Shown: positions 27,199-35,109 of the stretch, piece by piece | Position numbering within the stretch: the first letter of the stretch is position 1 | How the letters are laid out: every line of letters begins with the position of its first letter | NCBI GenBank assembly: GCA_024276575.1 | Contig: JAJRWY010000113.1 | Location: 1-35,802, forward strand | DNA from: Candidatus Binatota bacterium | GTDB taxonomy: Bacteria; Desulfobacterota; Binatia; UBA1149; CAITLU01 | Length of the DNA: 35,802 nucleotides | Direction: 5' to 3' | Position numbers and translations under genes: made by a program | The notes under the pieces: model-generated | What the model was told of the DNA's origin: nothing | Seen by the model: only the letters and a program-made list of their open reading frames with translations | Databases searched by the model: none

Positions 27199-27546
27199 GT
27201 GAACGTTATCGACCGCCTCGAAGCCCAACAAACCCGCTCCGACCTCCCGGAGTTCCGCCCCGGCGATACTCTGCGCGTTCACGTAAGAATCGTGGAAGGA
27301 GACAAGGAGAGGATCCAAGTCTTCGAAGGCGTGTGTATCCGCAAGACCAAGGGCGGCAACCGCGCGACTTTCACCGTCCGCAAGACTTCCTACGGTGTTG
27401 GCGTAGAAAGGACCTTCCCGCTGCATTCGCCGAGACTCGATAAGATCGAAGTAAAGAGCCAGGGCCACGTCCGGCAGAGCCGGCTCTACTACTTGCGCGA
27501 ACTCACCGGCCGCGCCGCTCGCATCCGCGCCCGCAAACTGAAGTAG
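27199..27546 (+). CDS. rplS: 50S ribosomal protein L19
   Basis: The 115-residue product is a standard bL19: [60 protein letters not shown] and [22 protein letters not shown] at 27199 has AAGGGAG upstream. It is the last gene of the run. Confidence 0.96.
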   Translation: MNVIDRLEAQQTRSDLPEFRPGDTLRVHVRIVEGDKERIQVFEGVCIRKTKGGNRATFTVRKTSYGVGVERTFPLHSPRLDKIEVKSQGHVRQSRLYYLRELTGRAARIRARKLK

Positions 27547-27557
27547 AAGCGGCTGAA

Positions 27558-27644
27558 TTAGCTGAAGTAAAAGCGGCGGCAAGGTGTTGCACCTTTCTTC
27601 ACGCGGATGATTTCAGCCGTAACGTAAAGACGACGCTCTCCGAT
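27558..27644 (-). pseudogene. Remnant of the C-terminus of a secreted-protein relative
   Basis: Read on the minus strand, an open stretch between a TAG and a TAA encodes VTAEIIRVKKGATPC near its end. The same residues, as VTAEIICVKKRATPC, close the secreted protein at 28994-30070, and the nucleotide match (CTTCACGC, ATGATTTCAGCCGTAACGT) extends over about 50 bases. No start or upstream part survives. It lies directly downstream of the ATPase gene, which sits between this fragment and the complete gene. Confidence 0.6.
27581..27599 (+). terminator. Possible weak terminator after rplS
   Basis: AAGGTG-TTG-CACCTT followed by TCTTC makes a six-pair hairpin with a three-base loop. It lies within a secreted-protein remnant read on the other strand, so it may be coincidental. 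Confidence 0.25.
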
Positions 27645-27675
27645 CTATAAGTCGACCAGCCTACCACGATCACAC

Positions 27676-28848
27676 TCAGCCGAGAACATTGCCGGCCCAC
27701 AGACGATCGAGGAACTGTGCGACGGGCAGTACGTCGATCTTGCCGTCCCTTAGCACGCGTGTTCCACGGTATACGCCAAATGCGCGCCCGACCGTTCCGT
27801 CCGACACCAGCTCCGCCAGGGCCGTACCGTCCTCGCGCCGCCACCGAAGCGATGCCTTCACCTCTATGCCGACAGAACGATTGCCGCGCGACCAGACGAA
27901 ATCCACTTCGGCGCCAGCCGGAGTGCGCCAGTAGGAAAGCGCACCGCCGCAACCCGAGATACTGATCGCCGCACGTAGCTCGTGAAGCACGAAGGTCTCG
28001 AGCAACGCGCCACGCTCGACGTCGGCGAGCGAGTCATGAAGCCTTCCGGTAAGCGCGCGTACGACTCCGGTGTCGAAGAAGTAAAACTTCGGATGTGCAA
28101 CCTCCTTGACACGCGCACGCGGACGCCACGCAGGAAGCCGGATGCCGATGAGCGTATCGGTTAGGACTTCGAAGTAGCCCTGTACGGTAGGTCGTGCGAC
28201 CCCCGCGTCGCGTGCGAGAGACGACACGTTGGTTACCTGTCCGTTGGCCACCGCCGCTACGTCGAGAAAACGCACGAACGGTGCAAGATCTCTGACCAGC
28301 GCTTCCGCACGAATCTCCTGCGTCAGATAGTTTTGAACCCAGGCCTCGAGTAGCTCTAGCCTTAGCGGAGAACGCGCCGGTGCGGAACACACAAAGGGCA
28401 AGGTCCCGAATCGAAGCGCACTATCGAGGGCAAACCCAGCGCCGAGTTCGGCCGACGTTAGCGGGAAAAACAGGCGGTTGACCACACGCCCGGGTAACAG
28501 ATTGGCATCTCCTCGCCGCAGTTTACGTGCGCTAGATCCCGTCAGCGCAAAGCGGTAGCGGCTCGGCCCGTGGCGCGCAACGAGATCCTGGACGCGGTCC
28601 AACAACAAGGGCAGTTTCTGAACCTCGTCGATCACTATCCAGCTTCCGGCCGTAAGCGCCTCGACCTCTTGCGTGAACACCTCTTGGTCACGCGTCAGAC
28701 GAACTAGTTCGGAATCTAGGACGAGGTCGAACCATCGGGCCTTAACCGGTGGCAGTACAGAACGCAGCCAAGTCGTCTTGCCGGTCCCACGAGGACCGAA
28801 CAGAAAGAAAGATGAGTCCGGCAGCTCGAGTTGGCGACGAAACATCAC
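27676..28848 (-). CDS. AAA ATPase with DUF4143 C-terminal domain
   Basis: The 390-residue protein combines an AAA_14 ATPase and a DUF4143 domain. Walker A is FGPRGTGKTT (residues 17-26) and Walker B IVIDEVQKLP (Asp74, Glu75). FALTGSSARKLRRGDANLLPGR is the usual sensor region. The second half has RDAGVARPTVQGYFEVLTDT (winged-helix-like), PKFYFFDTGVVRAL and AEVDFVWSRGNRSVGIEVKA, a PD-(D/E)xK nuclease-like core (Asp, then Glu-x-Lys). Members are common, often horizontally spread, and of unsettled function. ATG at 28848 or the next codon is the start. It is isolated, flanked by secreted-protein sequence on both sides. Confidence 0.88.
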   Translation of the reverse strand: MMFRRQLELPDSSFFLFGPRGTGKTTWLRSVLPPVKARWFDLVLDSELVRLTRDQEVFTQEVEALTAGSWIVIDEVQKLPLLLDRVQDLVARHGPSRYRFALTGSSARKLRRGDANLLPGRVVNRLFFPLTSAELGAGFALDSALRFGTLPFVCSAPARSPLRLELLEAWVQNYLTQEIRAEALVRDLAPFVRFLDVAAVANGQVTNVSSLARDAGVARPTVQGYFEVLTDTLIGIRLPAWRPRARVKEVAHPKFYFFDTGVVRALTGRLHDSLADVERGALLETFVLHELRAAISISGCGGALSYWRTPAGAEVDFVWSRGNRSVGIEVKASLRWRREDGTALAELVSDGTVGRAFGVYRGTRVLRDGKIDVLPVAQFLDRLWAGNVLG

Positions 28849-28993
28849 CAGCAGTATGACGGTAAATCTGCTGCTTGTCTATACAGAACCGCGATACGCC
28901 TCGTGGCTTACTGATATCTCACCCGCCGGAAGCCTCATCTGCCGCTGAATTGTCAGCTTAGCTCACAGCGGAACTCGGCGTGGACGACGCCCC

Positions 28994-30070
28994 CTAGAAA
29001 CAGGGAAAATCCGGCGGCGGGCAAGGCGTCGCGCGTTTCTTCACGCAGATGATTTCAGCCGTAACGTCGAGATGGCTGCTTCCTCCCGTGCAAGACCCCG
29101 ACCGTATCGAGAAACTGACATTCCGGGGGCTCGCTGCCAAGAAAGTCTTCGCATCGGCCTGCGTCAACAGTTCCGTGGTTCCATCGCAAGCCTTGAGATC
29201 TCCGCGGGCTATACCGAGCGAAGAAAAGGTCTGGTCGGCCGAGGCGCCCTGCACGGTCACGCGCGTGCGGACGTCGTAAGCGTTAGCCCCGTGCTCGATG
29301 CAGGCATCTCTACGATAGGTGCCGGCGCGCGGCATCGACAGTGTAAAACCGTCGTTGCCGCTCTGGCACAGGTCGGGCCCGTGGCCCAGCGAAACATTGG
29401 TAAAGAAGTCGGCCACATTCGGCTCAAAACCGTTGCAGACAGTGAGCACATTGTCGCGCGACGGATCCCAATCCAAGTCTCCCGGCGCGAGCACGTTGTC
29501 CGACGACGCTAGGCCGCAAATTTCCGGCAAACCCTGGGTATTGAACTGGCTGAAGTTGACCAGGTTGTCCGCCTCTACAGCATTCGCAATGACGGCGAGA
29601 AAGCCGACGTCCTCAGGCAAAGTGTCACGATCCAAACAGGGACTTACAGCAGGAAAATCGCCGGCGACAAGCGCGGGCTGGAGCAACAAAGTAGTGCTGC
29701 TAGTGCTGTTGGTGCTGACCGTCGAGACCGATACGCTGGTCGAAGAAGTGGAAGTCGTGGTGACCCCGCCGCAGTCGCAAGCCAGCGTAAAAGCCGGGTT
29801 CCCCACAGCGACGTTTAGGCAAAGCAAAGCGTCGCTGGCCAGGATCGCACCGCTGCCGTCGGCGTCACAGACACAAGGGTCGAGAGGCGCGCAAAGCGTC
29901 TTGGATACCGCATGTTGCAATATGCCCAGGCAGTCGCTGGCCAACGGTTTTATCCCTCCGGTTACTATGACCGCACAATCGCCGTTGGCGGCACGAATTT
30001 CCGCAGTTCCCGACAGCATAAAAAGGGCGGCCAATGCGGCCGCCGAGACAGTGCTCTTGCTCAGCTTCAT
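28994..30070 (-). CDS. Secreted protein with dockerin-like segment and Ser/Thr linker
   Basis: From the ATG at 30070 (GGAGAAGTGAGG just upstream) the product is 358 residues. A signal peptide (1-28, with AAALAALFMLSGTAEIRA) is followed by two calcium-loop-like halves, the second clear: DADGSGAILASDALLCLNVA near residues 69-88, resembling dockerin or type-I EF-hand repeats (DxDGxG..xxDALL). A Ser/Thr-rich linker (about 104-130) leads to a C-terminal domain of about 220 residues with scattered cysteines that I do not recognise. No cohesin, cellulase or other dockerin partner is nearby, so cell-surface or matrix attachment is only a guess. A tiny ORF precedes it by 22 bases, and a remnant of a relative lies at 27558-27644. 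Confidence 0.7.
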   Translation of the reverse strand: MKLSKSTVSAAALAALFMLSGTAEIRAANGDCAVIVTGGIKPLASDCLGILQHAVSKTLCAPLDPCVCDADGSGAILASDALLCLNVAVGNPAFTLACDCGGVTTTSTSSTSVSVSTVSTNSTSSTTLLLQPALVAGDFPAVSPCLDRDTLPEDVGFLAVIANAVEADNLVNFSQFNTQGLPEICGLASSDNVLAPGDLDWDPSRDNVLTVCNGFEPNVADFFTNVSLGHGPDLCQSGNDGFTLSMPRAGTYRRDACIEHGANAYDVRTRVTVQGASADQTFSSLGIARGDLKACDGTTELLTQADAKTFLAASPRNVSFSIRSGSCTGGSSHLDVTAEIICVKKRATPCPPPDFPCF

Positions 30071-30092
30071 CCTCACTTCTCCACGCTTCCGG

Positions 30093-30182
30093 CTAACAGC
30101 CGTTGCAACCCGCGACCGTGAGGAAGCAGCCGACAAACATCGTCATAAACACGAAACCGCGCTGGAACAGGTACTGCCTCAT
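30093..30182 (-). CDS. Tiny lipoprotein-like peptide (29 residues)
   Basis: A short ORF, with GGAGG six bases before the ATG at 30182 (a second ATG at 30185 is nearer), encodes MRQYLFQRGF, then VFMTMFVGCFLT, then VAGCNGC. This is a basic start, a hydrophobic core and a lipobox-like VAGC. If cleaved by signal peptidase II the mature peptide would be only Cys-Asn-Gly-Cys. The stop lies 22 bases before the start of the secreted protein on the same strand, so they are probably co-transcribed. The good ribosome site and signal-like composition support a real gene; its length means chance cannot be excluded. No known family is recognised. Confidence 0.5.
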   Translation of the reverse strand: MRQYLFQRGFVFMTMFVGCFLTVAGCNGC

Positions 30183-30221
30183 CATAATCCTCCGCTGTGT
30201 GCTCGATACTATCGCAAGCTC

Positions 30222-30260
30222 ATATCGACAACCATATCGATGACTATATCTATATCGACA
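30222..30260. promoter_or_regulatory. AT-rich iterated ATATCGA sites in a divergent promoter region
   Basis: ATATCGACA (30222-30230), ATATCGATG (30234-30242) and ATATCGACA (30252-30260), with an extra ATATCT between, stand out from GC-rich surroundings. They lie between the tiny peptide/secreted protein genes (-) and the MMPL exporter (+). On the minus strand TTGTCG, 17 bases, GATATG could be a promoter. A regulator binding site is possible. The remainder of 30186-30485 shows no gene. Confidence 0.35.
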
Positions 30261-30485
30261 AGCACTGATCTCATAGTCCGCTCATCGCCAAGACCCGTGG
30301 ACGCCGTAAACCGGGTGCCGTTCAAACATAGAAGGAGGGGTTGTTCAATAGGCCGCCGGAAAACAGGCCACGCCAACCAAGACCAGGAGGCTGCGCGGCC
30401 GAAACTGAGGCGCCCGAAATTTGAGCATAACGGGAAATCCTGAGCCACATTGCTTCTTTGGACATTCGGCACGACGACCAACACA

Positions 30486-32768
30486 ATGGCGCACATGAGG
30501 AAACCTCGAGGGCTGAGAGCGCCATTGCTCGCCGTGCTCCTGCTCCATGCGATCGCGGCCGCCGGCATCGGACGCATCGAGTGGGCTCAGGGACTGCGCG
30601 ATCGTTTCCTCCCCAACGATCCATCGGTAACGGCCCTCGAACACGAGGAACACTTGTTCGGCTCGACCGCCAGCGTGGTCATGCTCATCGACTTCATAGG
30701 CTCCGCCGCTCCCGCCGGTCTGGCAGCGAAACTGAGGCGCTGGAGCGCCGAACTGTCCGGGATCGAAGGAATAAGAACCGTAACTTCTTTTCTCGATGTT
30801 CCCTTGGTGGTTTGGGATTCTCCCAGCAGTTGGCGAGTATCCACGCTGGGCGAGCAGCCCGAGCCCCTGGCTGCGGCCGACCGCCATCCCCTGGCACGCA
30901 AGAACTTCTTCCGCCGCTACGGCCGTGGCACTCTGCTCTTGCTCGAATTGGAAGACGGCACCAATACCGACCGCCGCCGCCAACAAGAGTTGATCTCGCA
31001 ACTACGCCACTGGACCGCTGCCCACAGCCAGGACTCTGATTACCGTTTCACCCCGGCCGGGAGCTTGCCTTTTCAAGCCGCTGCCGTCGATGCCGCACGC
31101 AAAGACGTTTTGCTGATCTGCCCTCCGCTGGCCCTGCTGGTGCTCGGCATCTCGAGTTTTGCTCTGGGATCTTTCCGCAACTCACTACTCGTGGTTGCGG
31201 TAGCCGCGCTCAATCCTTTGAGCACCTTTGCCCTTGCCGGCCTGCTCGGATGGCACATCTCATATTTCTCCCTGATCGTGATCCCGGTGATATTCGCCGT
31301 AGGCCTGCTCGACAATATCCACCTTAGCTACGGCTATCACCGCCTTCGCAAGCTCGGCGAGAACCCCGACTCCTCCGCAACCGGCAGCGCCGCGCGCCTG
31401 CTCACCCCCTGCCTCTGGACCTCGATCACGACCATCACCGGCTTCTGCGTACTGTTGTGGAGTTCGCTGCCGCAGGTTCGCCAGTTCGGGGCGCTGTGCG
31501 CACTGGGAACCGCGTGGGCCTTCCTCTCGTCGTTCTCGCTTCTCCCATTCGGACTCGCCAAACTTGACCGGTCCGCATCGCAAAAAGACGAGGGCCGCGA
31601 GCCTGCAAGCAGGACTCAGCAAAACTGGGAACTCGTTCTGGCGCGAACCGTAGCTCGCCTCCACAAGCCCGGGCTAGTACTGCCGGTTTCGATCTGCGCC
31701 TTGCTGCTCGCCGTACCCGGCTTGTTTCGCTTACACATAAACGGCGATTTCCCCCTTCTCTTTGCTCCGCAACACCCAGTCACAGTAGAACTTAAACGCA
31801 TCGAAAAGGACTGGGGAGGCGTCGCCTCGGTGTCGTTCCTACTGAAACCTCTAGAGTCCGGGCGGCGCGTCGATCCGGCTTGGCTCGACCGCCTCGAGAA
31901 TTTCGCGCGCCTGCTGACCCAGCGGGAACTGGTGAGTTCAGTGAGTTCACCGGCTGAACTAGCCACGCTCGCAATCGATGATTACCGCCGCAGTTTCGGT
32001 CACGGCCCGGATGAGGAGCAACTACGGGATCTCATCGACGGATTGCTCCTTCCCGGACGCGAGCGGCCGCCGACGGACCGCCGGGGGGATGCGCTGGCCG
32101 CATGGATTCACGAAGACGCGTCTTTGCTGCGCGTCGTTGCCCGCGTGCGAATGATGGAGCCCGAGCTTTTCCCCGCTCTTGTCCGTGACCTCGAAGGCTT
32201 TCGCTCAAACCTCGCCGACTTGTTCGAAGCGAAACTCAGCGGCTGGCCCCTAGCTTACAAGAACATGGAGCAGCGCCTGCTCGCCGAGCTGATCGAGAGC
32301 TTCGCTCTGGCTGCGGGCGCTATCGGCCTGCTGTTGTTCGCCGCCTTGAGATCCTTTCGCCTCTGGGCGGTGGCGGTGTTAGCGAACCTGGTCCCACTGA
32401 CGATAGTTCTGGGAGCCATGGGTTGGAGCGGAGCGAGCTTCGGGCCGGGATTGTTACTGGCCCCCGGTATCGCTCTGGGCTTGATCGTGGACGACACCAT
32501 TCACTTCATCTTTGCGTTGAAGGAAGGACTACGGCGCGGGCTGAGTGTCCCCGATGCGGTTGCTCAGACGCTCGAACACAGCGGTGCGGCTCTGACCATC
32601 ACCACCGTAGTCCTGATTGCCGGTTTCGGCACGCTGGGGCTGTCGGCCTTCAGCGGCAACCGGCTGCTGGCCATAGTCATGGTGTCGGTAAGCGTGGCGG
32701 CCTGGGTAGCGGATCTGCTCCTGGTCCCCGTACTCGTGAAGTCCGCAAAGCGTTTCGCTTTGGCTTAG
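30486..32768 (+). CDS. MMPL/RND-family transporter
   Basis: The product (760 residues from ATG 30486) has the doubled RND layout: a first TM helix (about 10-30), a soluble loop, a helix bundle at about 200-360 with YFSLIVIPVIFAVGLLDNIH, a second soluble loop, and a second bundle at about 600-750 with LLLAPGIALGLIVDDTIHFI and GNRLLAIVMVSVSVAAWVAD. The VDDTIHF and LDNIHLSYGYH segments match the proton-relay helix of MMPL/HpnN-like exporters, which move lipids or hopanoids across the inner membrane. The substrate cannot be told. ATG at 30495 is an alternative; neither has a clear ribosome site. It has no adjacent membrane-fusion or outer-membrane partner. Confidence 0.87.
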   Translation: MAHMRKPRGLRAPLLAVLLLHAIAAAGIGRIEWAQGLRDRFLPNDPSVTALEHEEHLFGSTASVVMLIDFIGSAAPAGLAAKLRRWSAELSGIEGIRTVTSFLDVPLVVWDSPSSWRVSTLGEQPEPLAAADRHPLARKNFFRRYGRGTLLLLELEDGTNTDRRRQQELISQLRHWTAAHSQDSDYRFTPAGSLPFQAAAVDAARKDVLLICPPLALLVLGISSFALGSFRNSLLVVAVAALNPLSTFALAGLLGWHISYFSLIVIPVIFAVGLLDNIHLSYGYHRLRKLGENPDSSATGSAARLLTPCLWTSITTITGFCVLLWSSLPQVRQFGALCALGTAWAFLSSFSLLPFGLAKLDRSASQKDEGREPASRTQQNWELVLARTVARLHKPGLVLPVSICALLLAVPGLFRLHINGDFPLLFAPQHPVTVELKRIEKDWGGVASVSFLLKPLESGRRVDPAWLDRLENFARLLTQRELVSSVSSPAELATLAIDDYRRSFGHGPDEEQLRDLIDGLLLPGRERPPTDRRGDALAAWIHEDASLLRVVARVRMMEPELFPALVRDLEGFRSNLADLFEAKLSGWPLAYKNMEQRLLAELIESFALAAGAIGLLLFAALRSFRLWAVAVLANLVPLTIVLGAMGWSGASFGPGLLLAPGIALGLIVDDTIHFIFALKEGLRRGLSVPDAVAQTLEHSGAALTITTVVLIAGFGTLGLSAFSGNRLLAIVMVSVSVAAWVADLLLVPVLVKSAKRFALA

Positions 32769-33056
32769 CCCCCTCGGGGCAACCCGCGGACATTCCGGCT
32801 TCACGGCCGGGGGCACACGTCCCCCCCAGGCACTCGAAGTACAGGGGGCATTTGGTTGCTCCCGGCAGGCCGGCCCAATCACTGACGAGTTTACCTCGTC
32901 GAGCGGTCAATGCTGAGATGAAAGGTACAGGGGGGGTGAATATCCCCAATATCGCGAAACGGAGCCGGTCGCCTCATTGCTCCATACGGTCTAACCAGTC
33001 CATAGCGTTGGCCTGAAAGGGAGTCAGTGGGCTAGCCGACGCCTACGAAGCCACAG
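32769..33056. other. Gap after the MMPL gene, no gene seen
   Basis: GC-rich runs (GGGGGG-type stretches at about 32814 and 32930) and small inverted repeats such as CCCCTCGGGG (32771) lie here. A minus-strand frame at 32677-32949 overlaps the exporter and has no recognisable content. Nothing functional is supported. Confidence 0.4.
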
Positions 33057-33182
33057 GTCGAAGCGGACCGGGTCGTTCTCACTCCGGTTCCAAACGACAT
33101 CCGTTCTCTGTCCGGCATAGTAAAAGCACGGCGGTCGGTAAGCCTGCGACAGACCTGGACAGCGCAGCGGAATCAGACGTAG
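33057..33182 (+). pseudogene. Broken partial copy of the vapB-type antitoxin gene
   Basis: Positions 33057-33160 match the second half of the antitoxin gene at 35214-35318 at roughly 90 percent identity. The frame reads VEADRVVLTPVPNDIRSLSG and IVKARRSVSLRQ, where the intact gene reads VEADRVVLRPVPNDIRSLFG and IVKARRSVSLRE. The N-terminal DNA-binding half is missing, the end is changed, and a TAG lies at 33180. No toxin gene follows. It is a duplicated and decayed fragment. Confidence 0.85.
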
Positions 33183-33215
33183 AAACTACGCGGCCTGGAT
33201 CAATCAGTGCTGCCG

Positions 33216-34433
33216 TCAGTCACAAGCGCATGCACGCAGTGTACTCGAGTGCTTGGCCTCTCCCGTCGTTCCCGATACCGAAGTACGAGCCCAGCAAGTC
33301 GACAGTCCGCCTCCACTCAACTGCGGACACCTGCCCGGGACTCCATCAAAAGTGACACAGCCACGGCCGCCGGCCGATATGGTTACCATAGGCACTCCAT
33401 CGAAATCGACGGGAACTCCCTGCGGCATCAGTGCAGTCAGTACCTCATCGCATTCCTGGAAGGTGCCGTCGGAGCCCGCAAAGGTCCGCGTCACTGCGTC
33501 GTACTGAGCACCTTGGGTGGCGCATACTTGCAGGCAATCCTGTCCCGCACTGCCGTAGAACCAGCAGCCCGGCCCGACGGCGGTGCCGCCTAGCGCTGCA
33601 CAATCAATCCCAGGTGCGGCACAACTAGCGTCGGCCACTGCGTTGTCGAACAAATCGCAATCAACAGCCAAACCACGCATGTCGGAAATCATTCTACAGG
33701 CACGGCACAGCGCATGTTCTTCGACACAACTTGCCAGCGCCTGCCCGCTCGTACCCACACAAACGCCGGGCAATACCGAATCCGTATTGACGCCATTGCA
33801 GAGCTTGGCAACCACCGTGTCTAGTTTGGCAATCGTTGCCGCCAAGGAGCCTCTAGGGTCGGTTAGTCCTGGACCGGCTGCATCGACACAATCATTGAGT
33901 ACACCGGCTGCACCCCCCGCCGTTGTCTTCAGAGACCGGCCCTCGCACTTGCGGTACATTTTGACGGTCTTGCCGACGATCAGCCTCGCGCCGGTGAACA
34001 CCGCGGCACGACACTTCCCCTCCGCTTTACCGGCCAACACGGAATTGTCGAGACTCGGTCCCGCCAAATCCCGCGCCAAACCAGCAGCGGCGCCGATAGA
34101 CGCCGCACTGATATTGGCCGCTGGAGTATAAAGCTGAGAGGGCTGGCCTCCTTTGCAAGCGCCTCGGCCTGACCCAACATCAGACGCCGAGACCTTCGCC
34201 ACGAACTTGGCGACCTTGCCGTCGTTATCCAGAAACGCGCAAGCGTCCGGGCGATTCTCTTTGCCTTTGGCGTTAAGCTTCGAACATTTATTTACCAACG
34301 CCATTTGAGTGACAATGACAGCTTCGCCTTGGCGGCCAAGTACAGAGAGACACCCGATCTCACCTGCGTGAGCCGGAACCGAAATCGTCGCAACTATGAT
34401 GAATACTATTACGGCAGTGAGCGCATGCTTCAT
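33216..34433 (-). CDS. Cysteine-rich secreted protein of unknown function
   Basis: The 405-residue product has a signal peptide (KHALTAVIVFIIVATISVPAHAG, residues 2-24) and 24 cysteines, all in the exported part, so multiple disulfides are likely. A helical-looking middle part (about 100-220) includes YRKCEGRSL and LNDCVDAAGPG; the C-terminal third is denser in Cys (LASCVEEHALCRACRM, RTSVSGTTGEAKHSS, LRACACD). No domain is recognised. The ATG is preceded by AGGAAGGAAAC. It is isolated on its strand. Proteins of this general type are frequent in uncultivated deltaproteobacterial genomes (general knowledge, not a match). Confidence 0.75.
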   Translation of the reverse strand: MKHALTAVIVFIIVATISVPAHAGEIGCLSVLGRQGEAVIVTQMALVNKCSKLNAKGKENRPDACAFLDNDGKVAKFVAKVSASDVGSGRGACKGGQPSQLYTPAANISAASIGAAAGLARDLAGPSLDNSVLAGKAEGKCRAAVFTGARLIVGKTVKMYRKCEGRSLKTTAGGAAGVLNDCVDAAGPGLTDPRGSLAATIAKLDTVVAKLCNGVNTDSVLPGVCVGTSGQALASCVEEHALCRACRMISDMRGLAVDCDLFDNAVADASCAAPGIDCAALGGTAVGPGCWFYGSAGQDCLQVCATQGAQYDAVTRTFAGSDGTFQECDEVLTALMPQGVPVDFDGVPMVTISAGGRGCVTFDGVPGRCPQLSGGGLSTCWARTSVSGTTGEAKHSSTLRACACD

Positions 34434-35057
34434 GACTTGTTTCCTTCCTGCAAGTTTGCGGGTCCAAACTGACGGAAGGAATCGCCCACACCGAAACAGG
34501 GTGCTAGCATGACGCCGACCGACCCCGTATCAGTCAATATAAAACGACCGGCGCTCTTTCCTGACGCGGTGGTTTTGAACAAACCACCGTGGAGCAGAAC
34601 CACGAAACACCGTGGATTAGCCCGAGAGGTCAGAACCGCACACGAAAGGAGCCAGCCAAGTAAAGCTATAGCATATTCCTAGGGGTGGATGTCCACAAAG
34701 AACAGACCCACCTCTAAAACCCCGATCACCACCGGCTCCGACGTGCGCAAACACACCCTGGAATTTTACCCTACCTCGACCGTCGATGGGGATCGAAACC
34801 CGCGTACTATGTTGAGCACTCCATAATACGCGCTTTTGCTCCACCGCTAACATCGACCGATGCGAACTGTCTCGATCAAGTTGCCGGCGAAGATCGCTCA
34901 CGCCTGGTCGGCAGTTTTACGCAGATCTACACTGCGCCCGCACCCACCTACTGACGCTGGGCAGATCTACGCTGCGCCCCCACCCACCTACTGACGCTGG
35001 CCAGCGACTCCGGGCGGATAAACCCGCAGGCACCGGAGCCTGGTTACTTTGAAGGGG
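34434..35057. other. Long gap upstream of vapBC, structured but without a gene
   Basis: A perfect hairpin GGTGGTTT-TGAAC-AAACCACC occupies 34568-34588, followed by CACGAAACACCGTGG-like echoes. The minus-strand frame at 34617-34901 has no recognisable content. Two 40-base tandem units occupy 34921-35000 (listed separately). Confidence 0.45.
34921..35000 (+). repeat. Two 40-base tandem repeats upstream of vapBC
   Basis: Units 34921-34960 and 34961-35000 each begin GCAGATCTAC and end CACCCACCTACTGACGCTGG, differing at two positions. They lie about 60 bases before the toxin-antitoxin operator. Confidence 0.9.
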
Positions 35058-35103
35058 GTAGTACATCTGTGTTATTGTACTACTGCTTTGTATGTAGTCC
35101 TAC
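35058..35103 (+). promoter_or_regulatory. Candidate autoregulatory operator/promoter of vapBC
   Basis: GTAGTACA (35058-35065) and TGTACTAC (35076-35083) form a perfect 8-base inverted repeat with a 10-base spacer. A smaller palindrome, GTAG-TC-CTAC, follows at 35094-35103. The block is AT-rich relative to its surroundings and lies directly before the antitoxin start, as expected for a site bound by the antitoxin or the complex. Confidence 0.6.
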
Positions 35104-35109
35104 AGGGGT

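Noticed and set aside
28848-28993. Attachment site or insertion-sequence ends flanking the DUF4143 ATPase gene
   Set aside because: No flanking inverted repeats or target duplications could be found by eye; only the secreted-protein remnant supports a rearrangement.
32677-32949. Minus-strand 90-residue frame with several cysteines after the MMPL gene
   Set aside because: It overlaps the exporter's conserved 3' end, has Pro/Arg-rich shadow composition, and no family match or ribosome site was recognised.
34921-35000. CRISPR-like repetition
   Set aside because: Only two directly adjacent 40-base units without spacers and no cas genes; it is a tandem duplication.
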